From Cannabis sativa (lineage: Eukaryota > Streptophyta > Magnoliopsida > Rosales > Cannabaceae): a stretch of DNA of 64,000 nucleotides. Below the pieces are notes generated by a model. It did not search any database and was not told where the DNA came from. It saw only the letters and a program-made list of their open reading frames with translations. Shown here piece by piece: positions 39,187 to 51,335 of this stretch; the stretch's first letter is position 1; the number at the start of each line of letters is the position of its first letter. The stretch lies in NCBI RefSeq assembly GCF_029168945.1, contig NC_083605.1, positions 33,989,280-34,053,279 on the forward strand, written 5' to 3'. Both the position numbers and the translations under genes were made by a program.

Positions 39187-39199
39187 GGCTCTGAGGCCA
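39187..39199 (-). other. Primer-binding site (initiator-Met-like) of the TGTTGGG-family element
   Basis: The minus strand reads TGGCCTCAGAGCC, differing at two positions from the common plant Copia site TGGTATCAGAGCC. It lies about 43 bases after the last LTR base I can support. Confidence 0.6.
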
Positions 39200-39242
39200 G
39201 TTATTGGATATATTTTACCGGATCTAGATTTACTAACAAGTA

Positions 39243-41074
39243 TGTTTCATTAACATCCTAATATGAATTTTAAAACAATGAAATAAACACATATAAAGTT
39301 TAGTAAACCTTACATTGGGTGCAGCGGAATATAATGACTCCTTCCGTTCAGATCTCTAGCCCTTGATTCCTTTCTGTAGCAGAGGATCACCAAGATCTGA
39401 ACCTGGATCTCTTTCTCTCCTTCCTTTGATGCTAAATCTCCTTCTTGTTGGTTGTTTTTCCACAGTCTTACACACTATGATTGAGATACCACTTGATGTG
39501 TGTGGGCTCTCACTCATTCACTCAAGGAATTCAAAATTTAGAGAAGAAAAGAAGAGAGAAGTGGTTCGGCCTAGAGAAAAGAATAGGAGGCTCAGTTTTC
39601 ATCTGACAAAGTTAAGTGTGAATGAGAGCCATCACTATCTATTTATAGGTAACCACCTAGGTTTAAGTTAGAATTATTTGGCATTAAAATAATGAAAAAA
39701 TAAATGATAAAACACATAAAGGGTGGTCGGCCATGGGCTTGGATAATGGGCCTCACTTATGCAATTTTGCTGTTTTATCATTTCTGCATCTCATTTTCTC
39801 AAAAACGCCAATTTTCAAATTCAACCATTTAAATGCCAATTCTAATTATTTAATAACTAAAAATTAATTATTAAATAATATTGTCATTTAATATATTTAT
39901 TAATGAGACATATAAAGTCTCTTAATTAATAAATAAACCTAGAATCCCTTTTCTTTACAATTTCGCCCTTGCTTAGTGAAAATTCACAAAGTAGACATAG
40001 TCTAACTTTAGAATTATAATTGATTAATCAAAATCAATTAACTGAGTCTTACAAGCAGTATGGTCTCAACTAGTATGGGGACCATGGGTCTATATATCCG
40101 AGCTTCCAATAAGCAGATCAAGAATTTATATCTTAAATTCACTGACTTATTAATTCTTCGTTGAATCCACGCATAGAACTTAGAATTGCACTCTTAGTAT
40201 ATAGAACGCTCTATATGTTCTACGATATAGATACGTCATTAGTTATCCATTGTTATAATCCTAATTTGATTAATGATCCTCTAATAGATGATCTACATTG
40301 AAAAGGCACTAAGTTACCGTTACACCTTCAATGTATTTTATCCTTAAAACACTTAGCTCCGTATAAATGATATTTCAGCGAAGTGAAATGAGATCTCCAC
40401 CATTTATCTCTGTTTAGCCAAGCTCGAAGGATATCATCGTTTCACTTCCAAATCCTTATAGAAGTTATAGATTCCATATTTATGTTAACGCTCCCACTCA
40501 ATTATACTATCATGTTCCCAAAATGTACGTATCACACTGACCCAAAAGTAGGCTTAACTAACAAATCAAAGAACATGTATAATACTCTTGAGATCGAACC
40601 TAAACATATAGGATTAAGATCATTTGATCTAGGATCAACAGGTGATATTAAATTGAATAGATATTATGGTAAATTTCAATATATCTAATCAAAGTTCAAT
40701 ATCGGTCCCTTCCGATGTATACTCCATACATCCGATGCTGGTAAATTTTGCCAATATCTTGGAAAGGACATAACACTTATCTAAGGTGTAAGAATACCTA
40801 TCGCTGATTATCATGTCAGTCTAAATCCAGTGAACTGACAAATCACGGAATAAATTTTCGAACATATAATCAAGATTATATTCCACTGTGCTGACAACAC
40901 TATAATCATTAATAAATTCATATGTTCTGGACTTAAATAGAATTCATACATTATGTAAATAATCATGAAATAAATCATGTGAACCATGCAACATTAAATG
41001 TTATTTCTGATCTATATTAATAAGTAAATCTGATTATATTGAAATGAGTTTTATTTAGGGCATAAAACCCAACA
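39243..41074 (-). repeat. 5' LTR of the TGTTGGG-family element
   Basis: The most complete copy of this LTR in the window, running from TGTTGGG at 41074 to at least GTTAATGAAACA at 39243. The true end may be up to ~40 bp further, towards the primer-binding site. Confidence 0.8.
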
Positions 41075-41661
41075 GTTATATTATATATATATATTATATA
41101 GTGTAAATTTGTAATGTAGAAATGGAGAAATTTTAAAATCCAGAAATTTTTACAATAATATTATAAATTTACAATAATTAATATCATTTACAATAATAGT
41201 TGGGTTATGTTAAAGTTTAAAATGCGAAATTTTTATAGGAAAATTCAAATAAATTAATTTCTTTTAAATCTATCAAAGATAACATATATTAAAAAATATT
41301 ATATATATTTTTGTAAATGATTTTTTTAGTCAATATTGTATATAAATTAACATTGTAAAATTTTTTGTTAATATAGATTACAAAGAGAAGATTTGAAGAT
41401 ATCCATTTTGGACTAAAAGAGTGAAAGTGACTGAAATTTAAGACAAAAAAAAAAGTCAAGACATTATGGTAAACCTATACTCTCATTTTTTATTTTTAAA
41501 TTAAGATTAAACATATTGCAATTGATGGCTATTGGCTAATACACTATTTAATATTTTGTTAATTTGCATAAATCTATTGATTTTGTTTGGAAATAAATTT
41601 TGTATCGAGTGATATCACGATTTGGTCTTTGTATATTGTTATAATTTGATCTTTGTATTAG
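41075..41661 (+). other. hAT 5' non-coding region
   Basis: AT-rich DNA between the retrotransposon and the transposase exon. An exon begins after TTGTATTAG at about 41662. No other feature is seen. Confidence 0.5.
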
Positions 41662-42098
41662 GTACTAAATGATGACAATGGTGTTAATGAGGAACAACCT
41701 CCTCTTGATGAAATTCCTACAGATAATGGTACGGATAAGGGTAAGGGTAAGGGTAAGGGTGCTAAAAAAAGGGGTAGACCTCCTACTGTGCCTATTCCTA
41801 ATCCTAAGAAGAAGGGAAAGTCTGATGTTTGGCTTCATTTCACTAAGGAAGACAATCCTCCCCGAGCTACAGAGGATGATGATGAAGAACCTCAACAACC
41901 TCGTGTTCCTAAATGTATGTGCAACTATTGTGGGAGTGATTTTTATTGTGACACTAAAAAATATGGGACTAGTCATCTATGGAGTCATTTGAGAAAAGTG
42001 TGTGAGCTTAGTCCACTCAAAAATGAAGATGAAAAACAGAAGATTTCAAGTTTCGAGCCTCTTAAGGGTGGCAAGGAGGGGGATGGCCAGTTAGTAGC
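41662..42098 (+). pseudogene. hAT transposase, N-terminal part (AT-hook-like and BED zinc finger)
   Basis: This reads VLNDDNGVNEEQPPLDE, then a KGKGKGKGAKKRGRPP segment (an AT-hook-like RGRP core), then the BED finger with KSDVWLHF, CNYCGSDFYCD and HLWSHLRKVC. The last gives the C-x2-C...H-x4-H-like ligand set. It is interrupted at 42098 by the Athila-like element. The continuation GQLVA|VAYNKEACRTAL reads through in frame once the retrotransposon and one GTAGC are removed. Confidence 0.82.
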
Positions 42099-43472
42099 TG
42101 ATTAGAGCTCAAATTTATACATTTTAAGCCTTTAATTATATATATAAAATTAATTAAATTAAATATTTTTGTAGTTTTCTATTGTAAAATTTTTTGGATT
42201 GAAAATATTTAATTTAATTTAATTTTATATTATTATTCATATTTGGGAATAAATATAAATGGAGTCTAATATCATATGTATACATGTAAACTTGTATAGT
42301 TAAATATACATGTTCATATATATACTAATTAATCTCTTTGAGTGTGGACTTATACAGGATTTATGGGTTTGACTTGAAATAAGAGACATATGAATATCCA
42401 TTATTCCTTCATACATTAATAAGCCCAAAGAACATCATTCCAGCTCAATTACTCCAGGTCCAAGTTTCATATTATATCTAGTAACAATTGGCCACGATCA
42501 AGACTATATCCACTCAAGCTATGTATATGCGAGTCCCACTTTTGATGCACGGAGTGACCGCAAGCTAGACCCAGTTGCCCCTTTCTCTCCAATTTTCTCT
42601 CCTGCATGGTCCCATGTTCTCCAATGTGTTCAGCTTTTTGAGCAAGAATTTCCCACTACCTGATGCACGAAAAATATCAGTTATTGAGATTATTTTGGCT
42701 CTATAAATAGGATCATTATGGAGAGCAAAATAATCAGATTTTACCTAGAGTTATTATACCAAAATTGTGTCTTTTCTTTCTTTCTTCTTTATTTTGTTTT
42801 ATTAATTTTGGTGTAAAGACAATGACTTTTCTAGGCTAATTTCTTTGGCAAGACTAAGTGTAAGTTCATGCAATTTTTATTCTTCTAATATATTGATTCT
42901 CTTTGTTCTTCAGTTTCACATTTGTTATATTAAATTTCTCTTCTTCTAAATTGCACTTTAAATTTAATAGTACCTTTTATATAAGTTCAGTCATGCTTTT
43001 CTTATGTAAGTTAGGCTATTAATTATTAGAGTGTTTATTATATTATATGATTTTTACTGCATTCTGCCAGTGGTATTTTGTCGATTTAAATTATATAATA
43101 TGATAGTATTTTTAGAAGTAGTTTTAATTTAATTAGAGAACATATTTTTCTAGTGAGCTTAATCATATACATTTTTCAACTATAATTAATGGTGTAGAAT
43201 TATAGTTGAGGTTAAAGAATCAATTTTATTAGGAAAATATAATTGCATGTACAAAGCTTGTGTCTTCCATAATCATTTTCTGATCACTTCTCATTTTAAT
43301 TACTTGTTTAATTTTTAAAAATCATTTCTCAATATTCTCATCACATTCAAGGTTCATATTTTATTCTTGTAAAATTACTAATTGTCCTTTTGAGTGTATT
43401 TTTCCTCCCTGTGGATACGACATATAGCCCGTTTACTACCGCGACCGCAGTGTAACTAATTGGGCGACATCA
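42099..43472 (+). repeat. 5' LTR of the Athila-like element
   Basis: TGATTAGAGC ... GGGCGACATCA. Identical to the 3' LTR except for about five bases, e.g. near 42226, 42455, 42834 and 43179. Confidence 0.93.
42701..42710 (+). promoter_or_regulatory. TATA box of the Athila-like LTR promoter
   Basis: CTATAAATAG, also present in the 3' LTR at 48595-48604. It is a canonical plant TATA box, placed inside the LTR as expected for the element's promoter. Confidence 0.7.
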
Positions 43473-44201
43473 ATTTTTGGCGCCGTTGCTGGGGAGGTTT
43501 CTGCGCTACAAGAGGTTAGTATAGTAGTTTTATTTTTTTTTTTATTTTTTTGTCTCTCTTTATTTGTTTATATCAAAAATAAAAAAAAAAAACTTTTTAG
43601 TTAATATAATATAATTTAGTTTTTTTTTAAAGTTATGTATAGATTCAAAAAAAAAATCATTATATATTATTATTATTATTATTATTCTTTACTCTTTTAG
43701 TAAAAAAAAAAAGCAAGTGCTTTTTTGTTTAGTTTATTTGTTAGTCGTATTTATTATTTTGCTACTATATTAGGGTGTTAGTTTTTTTTTTTTTACATTA
43801 TTTTATTTTGTGTACTTTTTTTTTTAGGATTAGCCATTTTTTTTTATTTATTTTAGGTTAGTTGTAGACTTTTATCCTTTAGGCTAAAAAAAAAAAAAGA
43901 AAAATTGTGCATAAAATATTTTCATAAACTTTTTAGTGCAAACCCAATTGTGTAATGGTAAAAGTAGTACAAACTGAGATCATTCTGTCTAAGAAAGATT
44001 GGCTTTAAAGGTTTGTGATAGAGTACCCTCTACACTTTCTAGCAACCCCGGGGAGTTCTAGTAAAAGTGTGGGACGAAGCGGTACCTTGGCAACCTTCCC
44101 AATCGGCCTGGGAATATCTTGTGTGAATACCCTTGCATTATTACATAGTTGTAATTTACATTATTTAACAAGTGAAAATACACACACAAAAAAAAAAGTG
44201 A
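43473..44201 (+). other. Primer-binding site and leader of the Athila-like element
   Basis: PBS at 43478-43495, then an untranslated leader with T and A homopolymers before the gag ATG at 44202. No other gene. Confidence 0.7.
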
Positions 44202-46649
44202 ATGTCACGAAATAGAGACAAATTAGGGAGATTTGTAAAACAACAAATTGAAATTTTAGAAAACTCTCCTAAATCGTCTTCTTCCACTCGTTCTCATTCA
44301 CCACCATCACCCATACTTCCTGCACTTCCAATGATGGCTCAACAACAGGAAATCCAACCAAGAACGCTACAGGATTATCTACATCCTACGCGTACGGCCA
44401 CACCTTCATGCATAATGTATCCCATGAATATGCCCAACTTCGATTTCAAACCTGGCATGATTCAACTTTTACCAACCTTTCATGGTATGGAAAATGAGAG
44501 TCCATATGTGCATATTCAGGCCTTCGAAGAGGTGGTGGCCACATTCAACAACCAAGCTGACATCATTAACTTGGTGAGATTAAAGTTCTTTCCTTTCTCA
44601 CTCAAGGAAAAAGCCAAAAGTTGGTTGTATTCTTTAAGGCCAAGGTCTATTGGGACATGGGAAGAAATGACAAAAGTATTTTTCTCTAAATTTTTCCCAC
44701 CCCATAAGACCAGCAACCTTAAGAGGCAAATCTCTACCTTCACCCAAAAGGACCACGAAACATTTCATCAGGTCTGGGAGAGGTTTAAAGATTTGATGGG
44801 CCAGTGCCCACATCATGGATACGAAAGTTGGCGTCTTGTCAGCTATTTCTACGACGGTCTCACAGCCGACAAAAGACAATTTGTACAAATGATGTGCAAT
44901 GGCGACTTCCTTCAGAAAGATCCCGAAGAAGCTTTGGAATATCTTGAAGAAATCTCTGAAAAATCATACACATGGAATGCGCCAAGTCCTACGGACAAGC
45001 CACGAACAGCCGAAGTCTACCAATTGAAGGAGGAGGATAGTGTGAAAGCTCAACTTGAAGCTTTGAAAAAACAATTTGAGGCTTTCAAAACTCAAGAAGG
45101 TAAAGCACTCCAGATGGCTGCAAAAGTGGAAAAGCAAGAACCATGCTTCATTTGTGGAGGGACTGATCATCAACCACAAGAGTGCCCTAGTCTTAGTATG
45201 TTGAGGGGAGGAGATGAGGAACAGTGTAATGCCTTAGGGGATTACACGAAGCCTTATAATGCCTACTCCAACACATACAATCCTGGTTGGCGTAACCATC
45301 CCAATTTTAGTTGGAAGGATACAAGTCAAAATCAAGCATCTGGGAGCCAATGGAAACCTGATCAACAAAATAATTCTCTTGAGAATTCCATGAAAATTCT
45401 CGCAGACTCTCAACTAGAGTTCAGGACTTATTTTGCTCAGGTGATAGAGGAATTGAAGGACATAAAGATTCAATTAACAAAGTTAAATGATTCTTCAGCC
45501 ATTCAAGAGCGTGGTAAGCTTCCCGCTCAGCCTCTAATCACTCCCAAAGGGCAACATATGGCACAAACCTCTACTTCTTCAGAGTCTAATCTTAAGGGGG
45601 TTAATGCCATAACTACTCGAAGTGGTCAAAGTACAGTATCACCATTACCTAAGACAACTAGTGCACCAATGCCTGCTTCAGATGCTAATATGCCACAGAA
45701 CCCTCCAGTGAAGGTGCCCTTCCCTCAAGCTTTGAAATCTTCTAAGAATGTACTGGAAAATCATGGTGAAATCCTAGAAAATTTAAAACAAGTGAAGATC
45801 AACCTGCCTCTCTTGCATGTGATCAAACAAGTACCAGCATATGCCAAGGTCATCAAGGATTTATGCACCATGAAAAGAAAACACCATGTCAAGAAAACTG
45901 CATTCTTGACAGAACAAGTAAGTGCGGTGATTGAACAAAAGATACCGATCAAATACAAAGATCCAGGTTGTCCTACAATCGCTTGCCAAATTGGGACACA
46001 AGGATTTGGTCAAGCTCTCCTAGACTTAGGCGCAAGTGTTAATCTCATGCCTTATTCAATTTACTTGCAACTAGGCTTAGGAGAAATCAAGCCCACATCT
46101 GTGGTGCTACAATTGGCTGACCGCTCAATTAAAAAGCCACGAGGAATAGTTGAAGATGTCTTGATTAAAGTTGGAAAATTCTATTACCCCGCTGACTTTT
46201 TGATTTTGGACACTCAGTCTGAGGTTAATACTGAGTCAAAAATTCCCATCATTCTCGGTAGGCCTTTCCTTGCAACAGCCAATGCTCTCATTAACTGCAG
46301 GAATGGTCTCATGAAATTATCTTTCGGGAATATGACTATGGAGGTCAACATTTTTCATGTTGCGAAACAACCACCAGACGAGGAGGAAGATTGCTATCAT
46401 ACTGATGTGATAGACACAATTGTTGAGGAGGAAGTTCTTTTGCATGATGATTCTGATTCTTTAAATGATCTCCTCCATGACTTTGATACTGAAAATATGC
46501 TTTATCCACCTGAGGAAGCTAATGTTTCTTCCATTCTTGAGATGTCCCAAGATGAAGCATCACTGTCGCAATATGAGAATTTGCGATTCCAAACCCGATC
46601 TATGAAACGCTTCTTCGGGTCCATGTGCGATATTGACAAATTCTGGTAA
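44202..46649 (+). CDS. Gag-protease polyprotein of the Athila-like element
   Basis: An intact 815-codon ORF. Residues about 70-290 are the retrotransposon gag domain (FKPGMIQLLPTFHGMENESP, AKSWLYSLRP, FFPPHKTSNLKRQISTF). A CCHC zinc knuckle follows at about residue 315 (CFICGGTDHQPQEC), which would package RNA. A pepsin-like aspartic protease lies at about 600-720, with LLDLGASVNLMPYS (candidate active-site Asp at about 608) and IILGRPFLATANALI. The C-terminal tail is acidic, and the ORF stops without entering RT. Its intact state, in contrast to every neighbouring TE gene, fits a recent insertion. Such elements are thought to rely on enzymes supplied by full-length relatives. Expression is not shown by sequence. 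Confidence 0.93.
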   Translation: MSRNRDKLGRFVKQQIEILENSPKSSSSTRSHSPPSPILPALPMMAQQQEIQPRTLQDYLHPTRTATPSCIMYPMNMPNFDFKPGMIQLLPTFHGMENESPYVHIQAFEEVVATFNNQADIINLVRLKFFPFSLKEKAKSWLYSLRPRSIGTWEEMTKVFFSKFFPPHKTSNLKRQISTFTQKDHETFHQVWERFKDLMGQCPHHGYESWRLVSYFYDGLTADKRQFVQMMCNGDFLQKDPEEALEYLEEISEKSYTWNAPSPTDKPRTAEVYQLKEEDSVKAQLEALKKQFEAFKTQEGKALQMAAKVEKQEPCFICGGTDHQPQECPSLSMLRGGDEEQCNALGDYTKPYNAYSNTYNPGWRNHPNFSWKDTSQNQASGSQWKPDQQNNSLENSMKILADSQLEFRTYFAQVIEELKDIKIQLTKLNDSSAIQERGKLPAQPLITPKGQHMAQTSTSSESNLKGVNAITTRSGQSTVSPLPKTTSAPMPASDANMPQNPPVKVPFPQALKSSKNVLENHGEILENLKQVKINLPLLHVIKQVPAYAKVIKDLCTMKRKHHVKKTAFLTEQVSAVIEQKIPIKYKDPGCPTIACQIGTQGFGQALLDLGASVNLMPYSIYLQLGLGEIKPTSVVLQLADRSIKKPRGIVEDVLIKVGKFYYPADFLILDTQSEVNTESKIPIILGRPFLATANALINCRNGLMKLSFGNMTMEVNIFHVAKQPPDEEEDCYHTDVIDTIVEEEVLLHDDSDSLNDLLHDFDTENMLYPPEEANVSSILEMSQDEASLSQYENLRFQTRSMKRFFGSMCDIDKFW

Positions 46650-47993
46650 GAGGGTAGGCTTACCTGAGGAGATCACCTTTGTGACTCTGGCCTACCCAGA
46701 ATGATCAGGTTGTTTCTATTTCTGTTTATGTTTATATTTTATTCACTATTTATTTCCTTTGTTTTTGTTTTGTTTTTTTTTTCGAGGATCAATATCGTTG
46801 CTATCCATTGTTGCTTGCTCTCCAGGTGTTCTCTTTCCCTATTCTTTTAATTTTTATATATTTAGACATTGAGGACACTGTCTGATTTTAGTTGGGGGTG
46901 GTGAGCATATTCAAGCGTTTTTCTTAATTTTTTGTCATATTAATATTTTCATGGTCAAATTTTTCAAAAATTATTCATTTATTCTTGTAAAATATTATTT
47001 TCAAGCCAATTTTTGCTATCTTTATTGCTTAGAATTTTTCTGGAGTTAAAAAATGCACATGCCAAACTTTGTGGTAAGATGGTTGTTAGCACATATTTGC
47101 TTAGAAAAGCTACCAAGTTTAAGTGTTTATGTTTTTGTGAGTGGCGAGATTTGAGAAAATAATTTTTGAATTTTTATTGATTCTTAGAAATGGTTATAAT
47201 TATTTTGGACATGGTACTAGGGTTTGATTGGATGTTGCTTTAAGGGATAATTTTTATAGACAAATCTTATTAGGGAGCCTTTTTGTAATTATTTTCTTGT
47301 TAGAAAAAAAAATGATACAAGAGCAACATTTCTATTATTACATGTTGCCTCTTGTTCAAAAAAAAAAAAAAAAAAATTGCAAGAGCAACATTTCTATCCA
47401 TTTGTCTAACATGTTGCCTCTTGTTTGAAAAAAAAAATATAGAAAAGAAAAAAAGAGTTTGTAGTATTTCATTTTTTTTATTTGTTTTGGCTCCTAGAAT
47501 AAATGTAAAAGATTGTCTATTTTTGTTTAAAAATCCCGAAAAGCTGGTTTGTGGTACTCTTATGGTGGTTTGTCCAAATAATTCATAATCTATCTTCGTT
47601 TCAATATTTATTCAAATGTTTGTCCTAAATTAATCTATCCTTTTCGAGTGCTCACTTTTCAATTTCCAACTCCATGAGTGAAATCCTTAGCCATGAATAA
47701 ATATTTTCAATACCTGTGAGGCAAATGGAGTTGAGACTTTTACTTGGTATATTTTTCGAAAGCATCTATGTGTTATGGTTTGTGGTAAGAAGGTTCAAGT
47801 TTGGTGCACACACTCACAACTCTAGATTTATTTAAGGTAATTCTGTATAGTTCTTATTGGCTTGTTACTAATATTTTGCTTGAATAATTGGGCCATTTAA
47901 AAAAATATATATATTTGACCTGAAAATATGATGTTGATATTCTTTTGGTTCGCTTGAATTGCTAGAGACTAGCAATAAGCTAGTTGGGGGTTG
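46650..47993 (+). other. Non-coding 3' internal region of the Athila-like element
   Basis: No RT, RNase H or integrase motifs. It holds an imperfect tandem duplication (about 47320-47430) built on CAAGAGCAACA...TGTTGCCTCTTG, which can also fold into hairpins. The polypurine tract is at 47984-47993. Confidence 0.7.
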
Positions 47994-49367
47994 TGATTAG
48001 AGCTCAAATTTATACATTTTAAGCCTTTAATTATATATATAAAATTAATTAAATTAAATATTTTTGTAGTTTTCTATTGTAAAATTTTTTGGATTGAAAA
48101 TATTTAATTTAATTTAATTTTATATTATTATTCATATTTGGAGATAAATATAAATGGAGTCTAATATCATATGTATACATGTAAACTTGTATAGTTAAAT
48201 ATACATGTTCATATATATACTAATTAATCTCTTTGAGTGTGGACTTATACAGGATTTATGGGTTTGACTTGAAATAAGAGACATATGAATATCCATTATT
48301 CCTTCATACATTAATAAGCCCAAAGAACATCATTCCAGCCCAATTACTCCAGGTCCAAGTTTCATATTATATCTAGTAACAATTGGCCACGATCAAGACT
48401 ATATCCACTCAAGCTATGTATATGCGAGTCCCACTTTTGATGCACGGAGTGACCGCAAGCTAGACCCAGTTGCCCCTTTCTCTCCAATTTTCTCTCCTGC
48501 ATGGTCCCATGTTCTCCAATGTGTTCAGCTTTTTGAGCAAGAATTTCCCACTACCTGATGCACGAAAAATATCAGTTATTGAGATTATTTTGGCTCTATA
48601 AATAGGATCATTATGGAGAGCAAAATAATCAGATTTTACCTAGAGTTATTATACCAAAATTGTGTCTTTTCTTTCTTTCTTCTTTATTTTGTTTTATTAA
48701 TTTTGGTGTAAAGACAATGGCTTTTCTAGGCTAATTTCTTTGGCAAGACTAAGTGTAAGTTCATGCAATTTTTATTCTTCTAATATATTGATTCTCTTTG
48801 TTCTTCAGTTTCACATTTGTTATATTAAATTTCTCTTCTTCTAAATTGCACTTTAAATTTAATAGTACCTTTTATATAAGTTCAGTCATGCTTTTCTTAT
48901 GTAAGTTAGGCTATTAATTATTAGAGTGTTTATTATATTATATGATTTTTACTGCATTCTGCCAGTGGTATTTTGTCGATTTAAATTATATAATATGATA
49001 GTATTTTTAGAAGTAGTTTTAATTTAATTAGAGAACATATTTTTCTAGTGAGCTTAATCATATACATTTTCCAACTATAATTAATGGTGTAGAATTATAG
49101 TTGAGGTTAAAGAATCAATTTTATTAGGAAAATATAATTGCATGTACAAAGCTTGTGTCTTCCATAATCATTTTCTGATCACTTCTCATTTTAATTACTT
49201 GTTTAATTTTTAAAAATCATTTCTCAATATTCTCATCACATTCAAGGTTCATATTTTATTCTTGTAAAATTACTAATTGTCCTTTTGAGTGTATTTTTCC
49301 TCCCTGTGGATACGACATATAGCCCGTTTACTACCGCGACCGCAGTGTAACTAATTGGGCGACATCA
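47994..49367 (+). repeat. 3' LTR of the Athila-like element
   Basis: Same length and nearly the same sequence as 42099-43472. It ends GGGCGACATCA and is followed by the GTAGC duplication. Confidence 0.93.
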
Positions 49368-49372
49368 GTAGC

Positions 49373-51335
49373 TGTGGCCTATAACAAAGAAGCTTGTAGG
49401 ACCGCCCTCAACAATACATTGTGTTAGATGAGTTACTATTTCGACATGTTGAGGGTGAAGGTTTCAAAAGATTTGTGAAAACACTCCCACCTAGATTTGA
49501 GATCCCTTCTCGAATGACTGTTGCTCGAGATATTTTGAAGTTGTATCAAGAAGAGAAGGTGACATTGAGAAATATTTTGAGACATGAGAGGATATCGATT
49601 ACTCCCGATACTTGGACTTCTATTCAAAATATGAATTACATGGTCATCACTGCTCATTGGATTGATCATGCTTGGAAGTATCAAAAAAGAATTATCTATT
49701 TTTGTCAAGTCATCGATCATAAAGGAGAAACTATTGGTAAATAGATTGAGACATGTTTAAGAGAATGGGATATCTCTAAGTTGTTTATCATAACAGTAGA
49801 CAATGCTTCCTCTAATGATGTTGCCATTAGATACTTAAAGAGGAAGTTTAAGGAGAAAGAGAATGGACTTATTTTGGAGGGGAAGTTCTTACATGTGAGA
49901 TGTAGTGCCCACATAGTGAACTTAATTGTTATTGAAGGCTTGAAGGAAAAACATGAGTCTATTGCTGCAATCAGAAATGCGGTGAGATATGTTAGGTCTT
50001 TTCCTGCTAGGCTTAAAGCTTTTAAGGAAGTAGTGGTGCAAGAAAAGATTGAATGTAATGGTCTTCTATGTTTAGATGTCCCAACAAGGTGGAACTCAAC
50101 ATTCTTGATGCTGAACTGTGCAATAAAATTTAAAAAGGCATTTCAAGAGATGGCAGAGACAGATGTACTTTATATGAAGTACTTTGATGAGGTTGACAAA
50201 GATGGGAAACCAAAGGTTGGGCCACCCATTGAAACTGATTGGGAGAATGCAAATGTGTTTGTGAGATTTTTGGAGACCTTTTATAATGTAACATTGAAGT
50301 TTAGTGGGTCTACTTATGTAACTACAAATAAGTACTTCATTGAGATATGCAATATTCGGCAAGAGTTAGCCGATTTTACAGTTGATGAAGATGAGGATGA
50401 GTTGTTGAGGAACATGGCGCATAACATGAAATTCAAGTATGACAAGTATTGGGGAAAGCTTGATGATTGTAATGAGGCACTTCTAATTGCCTTGGTTCTT
50501 GACCCTAGATACAAACTTGATTATCTCTATCATTGTTTTAGCTTTACTCATACGGAGTTAGAATGCAAAAAGATGGTGAAAGGGGTGGAACAAACGATTC
50601 AGAGTATGTTTAATCAATATAATGATTTAGCATCAAGTATTGATCATTCAATCACTCAATTACATGCTTAAGCTCAACCTATTGATGATGGTGGCTCTTC
50701 CTCATTTATCGTTTCTAGTCGACCTAAAGGCAAGAAGTCTCGTAATGTCCATGATGAGTTCGTGGCACGAAGAATGGAGAAAAATGGCGGCAAGATGAAA
50801 AATGAACTTGATAAGTATTTTGAAGAGGAAGTTGAGCAACCAACTGAACAATTTGATGTTTTAGGATGGTGGGCTAGTAGTGGGTGCAAATACAAGATAT
50901 TGTCCCTCATGGCACGTGATGTGCTAGCTATACCGGTTACCACTATTGCTTCTGAGGCAGCATTCTCAGCTGGGGGTCGGATTTTGGATCCTTTTAGGAG
51001 TACACTTAGCCCAATGATGGTCGAAGCATTAATTTGTCTCAAGAATTGGTGGAGCGGATCACATCAACCCATTGTTGTGCGATAGTACATGGATGAAGAA
51101 GAAATACTTCAAACACAAGCATTGCTTGAAGAAGGTAATTTTAGTTTGTTATATTTTATTTTGATTTCCATAATTTAAGTTTAATATCATAATATTTATT
51201 TTACATATGCACATTTATTATCTGATTAGTTTATACTTTTGATATTTTACAGAGATTCTCAATAACAATACTATAGGCACTTTTTCTGCTCCTTCAACCT
51301 CAACAAGTCAACAACAAGGCACGGCATTGGATTGA
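49373..51335 (+). pseudogene. hAT transposase, catalytic and dimerisation part
   Basis: Continues from 42098. It contains LLFRHVEGEGFKRFV, ISITPDTWTSIQNMNYMVIT, the VDNASSNDVAI catalytic-region block, CSAHIVNLIV, and PTRWNSTFLML. At the C-terminus is the hAT dimerisation domain, with DVLGWWASSG and IPVTTIASEAAFSAGGRILD. An intron (51135-51252) precedes the last exon, which stops at 51333-51335. The family matches the BED-finger hATs related to the DAYSLEEPER/RICESLEEPER proteins. It is disabled by a frame slip near 49425 and by stops at 49741, 50669 and 51083. Confidence 0.88.

Larger units (their letters stand above)
29591..41074 (-). mobile_element. TGTTGGG-family LTR retrotransposon, apparently non-coding (LARD-like)
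   Basis: Minus-strand element. The 5' LTR is at about 41074-39243. A primer-binding site resembling the initiator-Met site (TGGCCTCAGAGCC) is at 39199-39187. The internal region follows, then a polypurine tract AAGTGGGAGTT (about 30757-30746) and a 3' LTR from 30745 that lacks its last ~650 bp. The initiator-Met primer suggests a Copia-type parent. No gag, protease, integrase or RT motif was seen in the ~6.4 kb internal region (Gypsy solo LTR excluded), so it looks non-autonomous or fully decayed. It lies in the 5' non-coding part of the hAT. Confidence 0.75.
42099..49367 (+). mobile_element. Athila-like non-autonomous LTR retrotransposon (gag-protease only)
   Basis: Two 1,374-bp LTRs (42099-43472, 47994-49367) flank 4.5 kb of internal DNA. 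The target duplication GTAGC is perfect (42094-42098, 49368-49372). The primer-binding site TGGCGCCGTTGCTGGGGA (43478-43495) matches the tRNA-Asp-type site of Athila elements. A purine-rich TTGGGGGTTG precedes the 3' LTR. The only long ORF is gag-protease; no RT, RNase H or integrase is present. By eye the LTRs differ at about five positions, so the insertion is young. Confidence 0.93.

Noticed and set aside
41665..41992. Two ~105-codon ORFs overlapping the BED-finger exon
   Set aside because: They are frame shadows. The frame carrying the zinc-finger ligands and the AT-hook-like segment is the real one.
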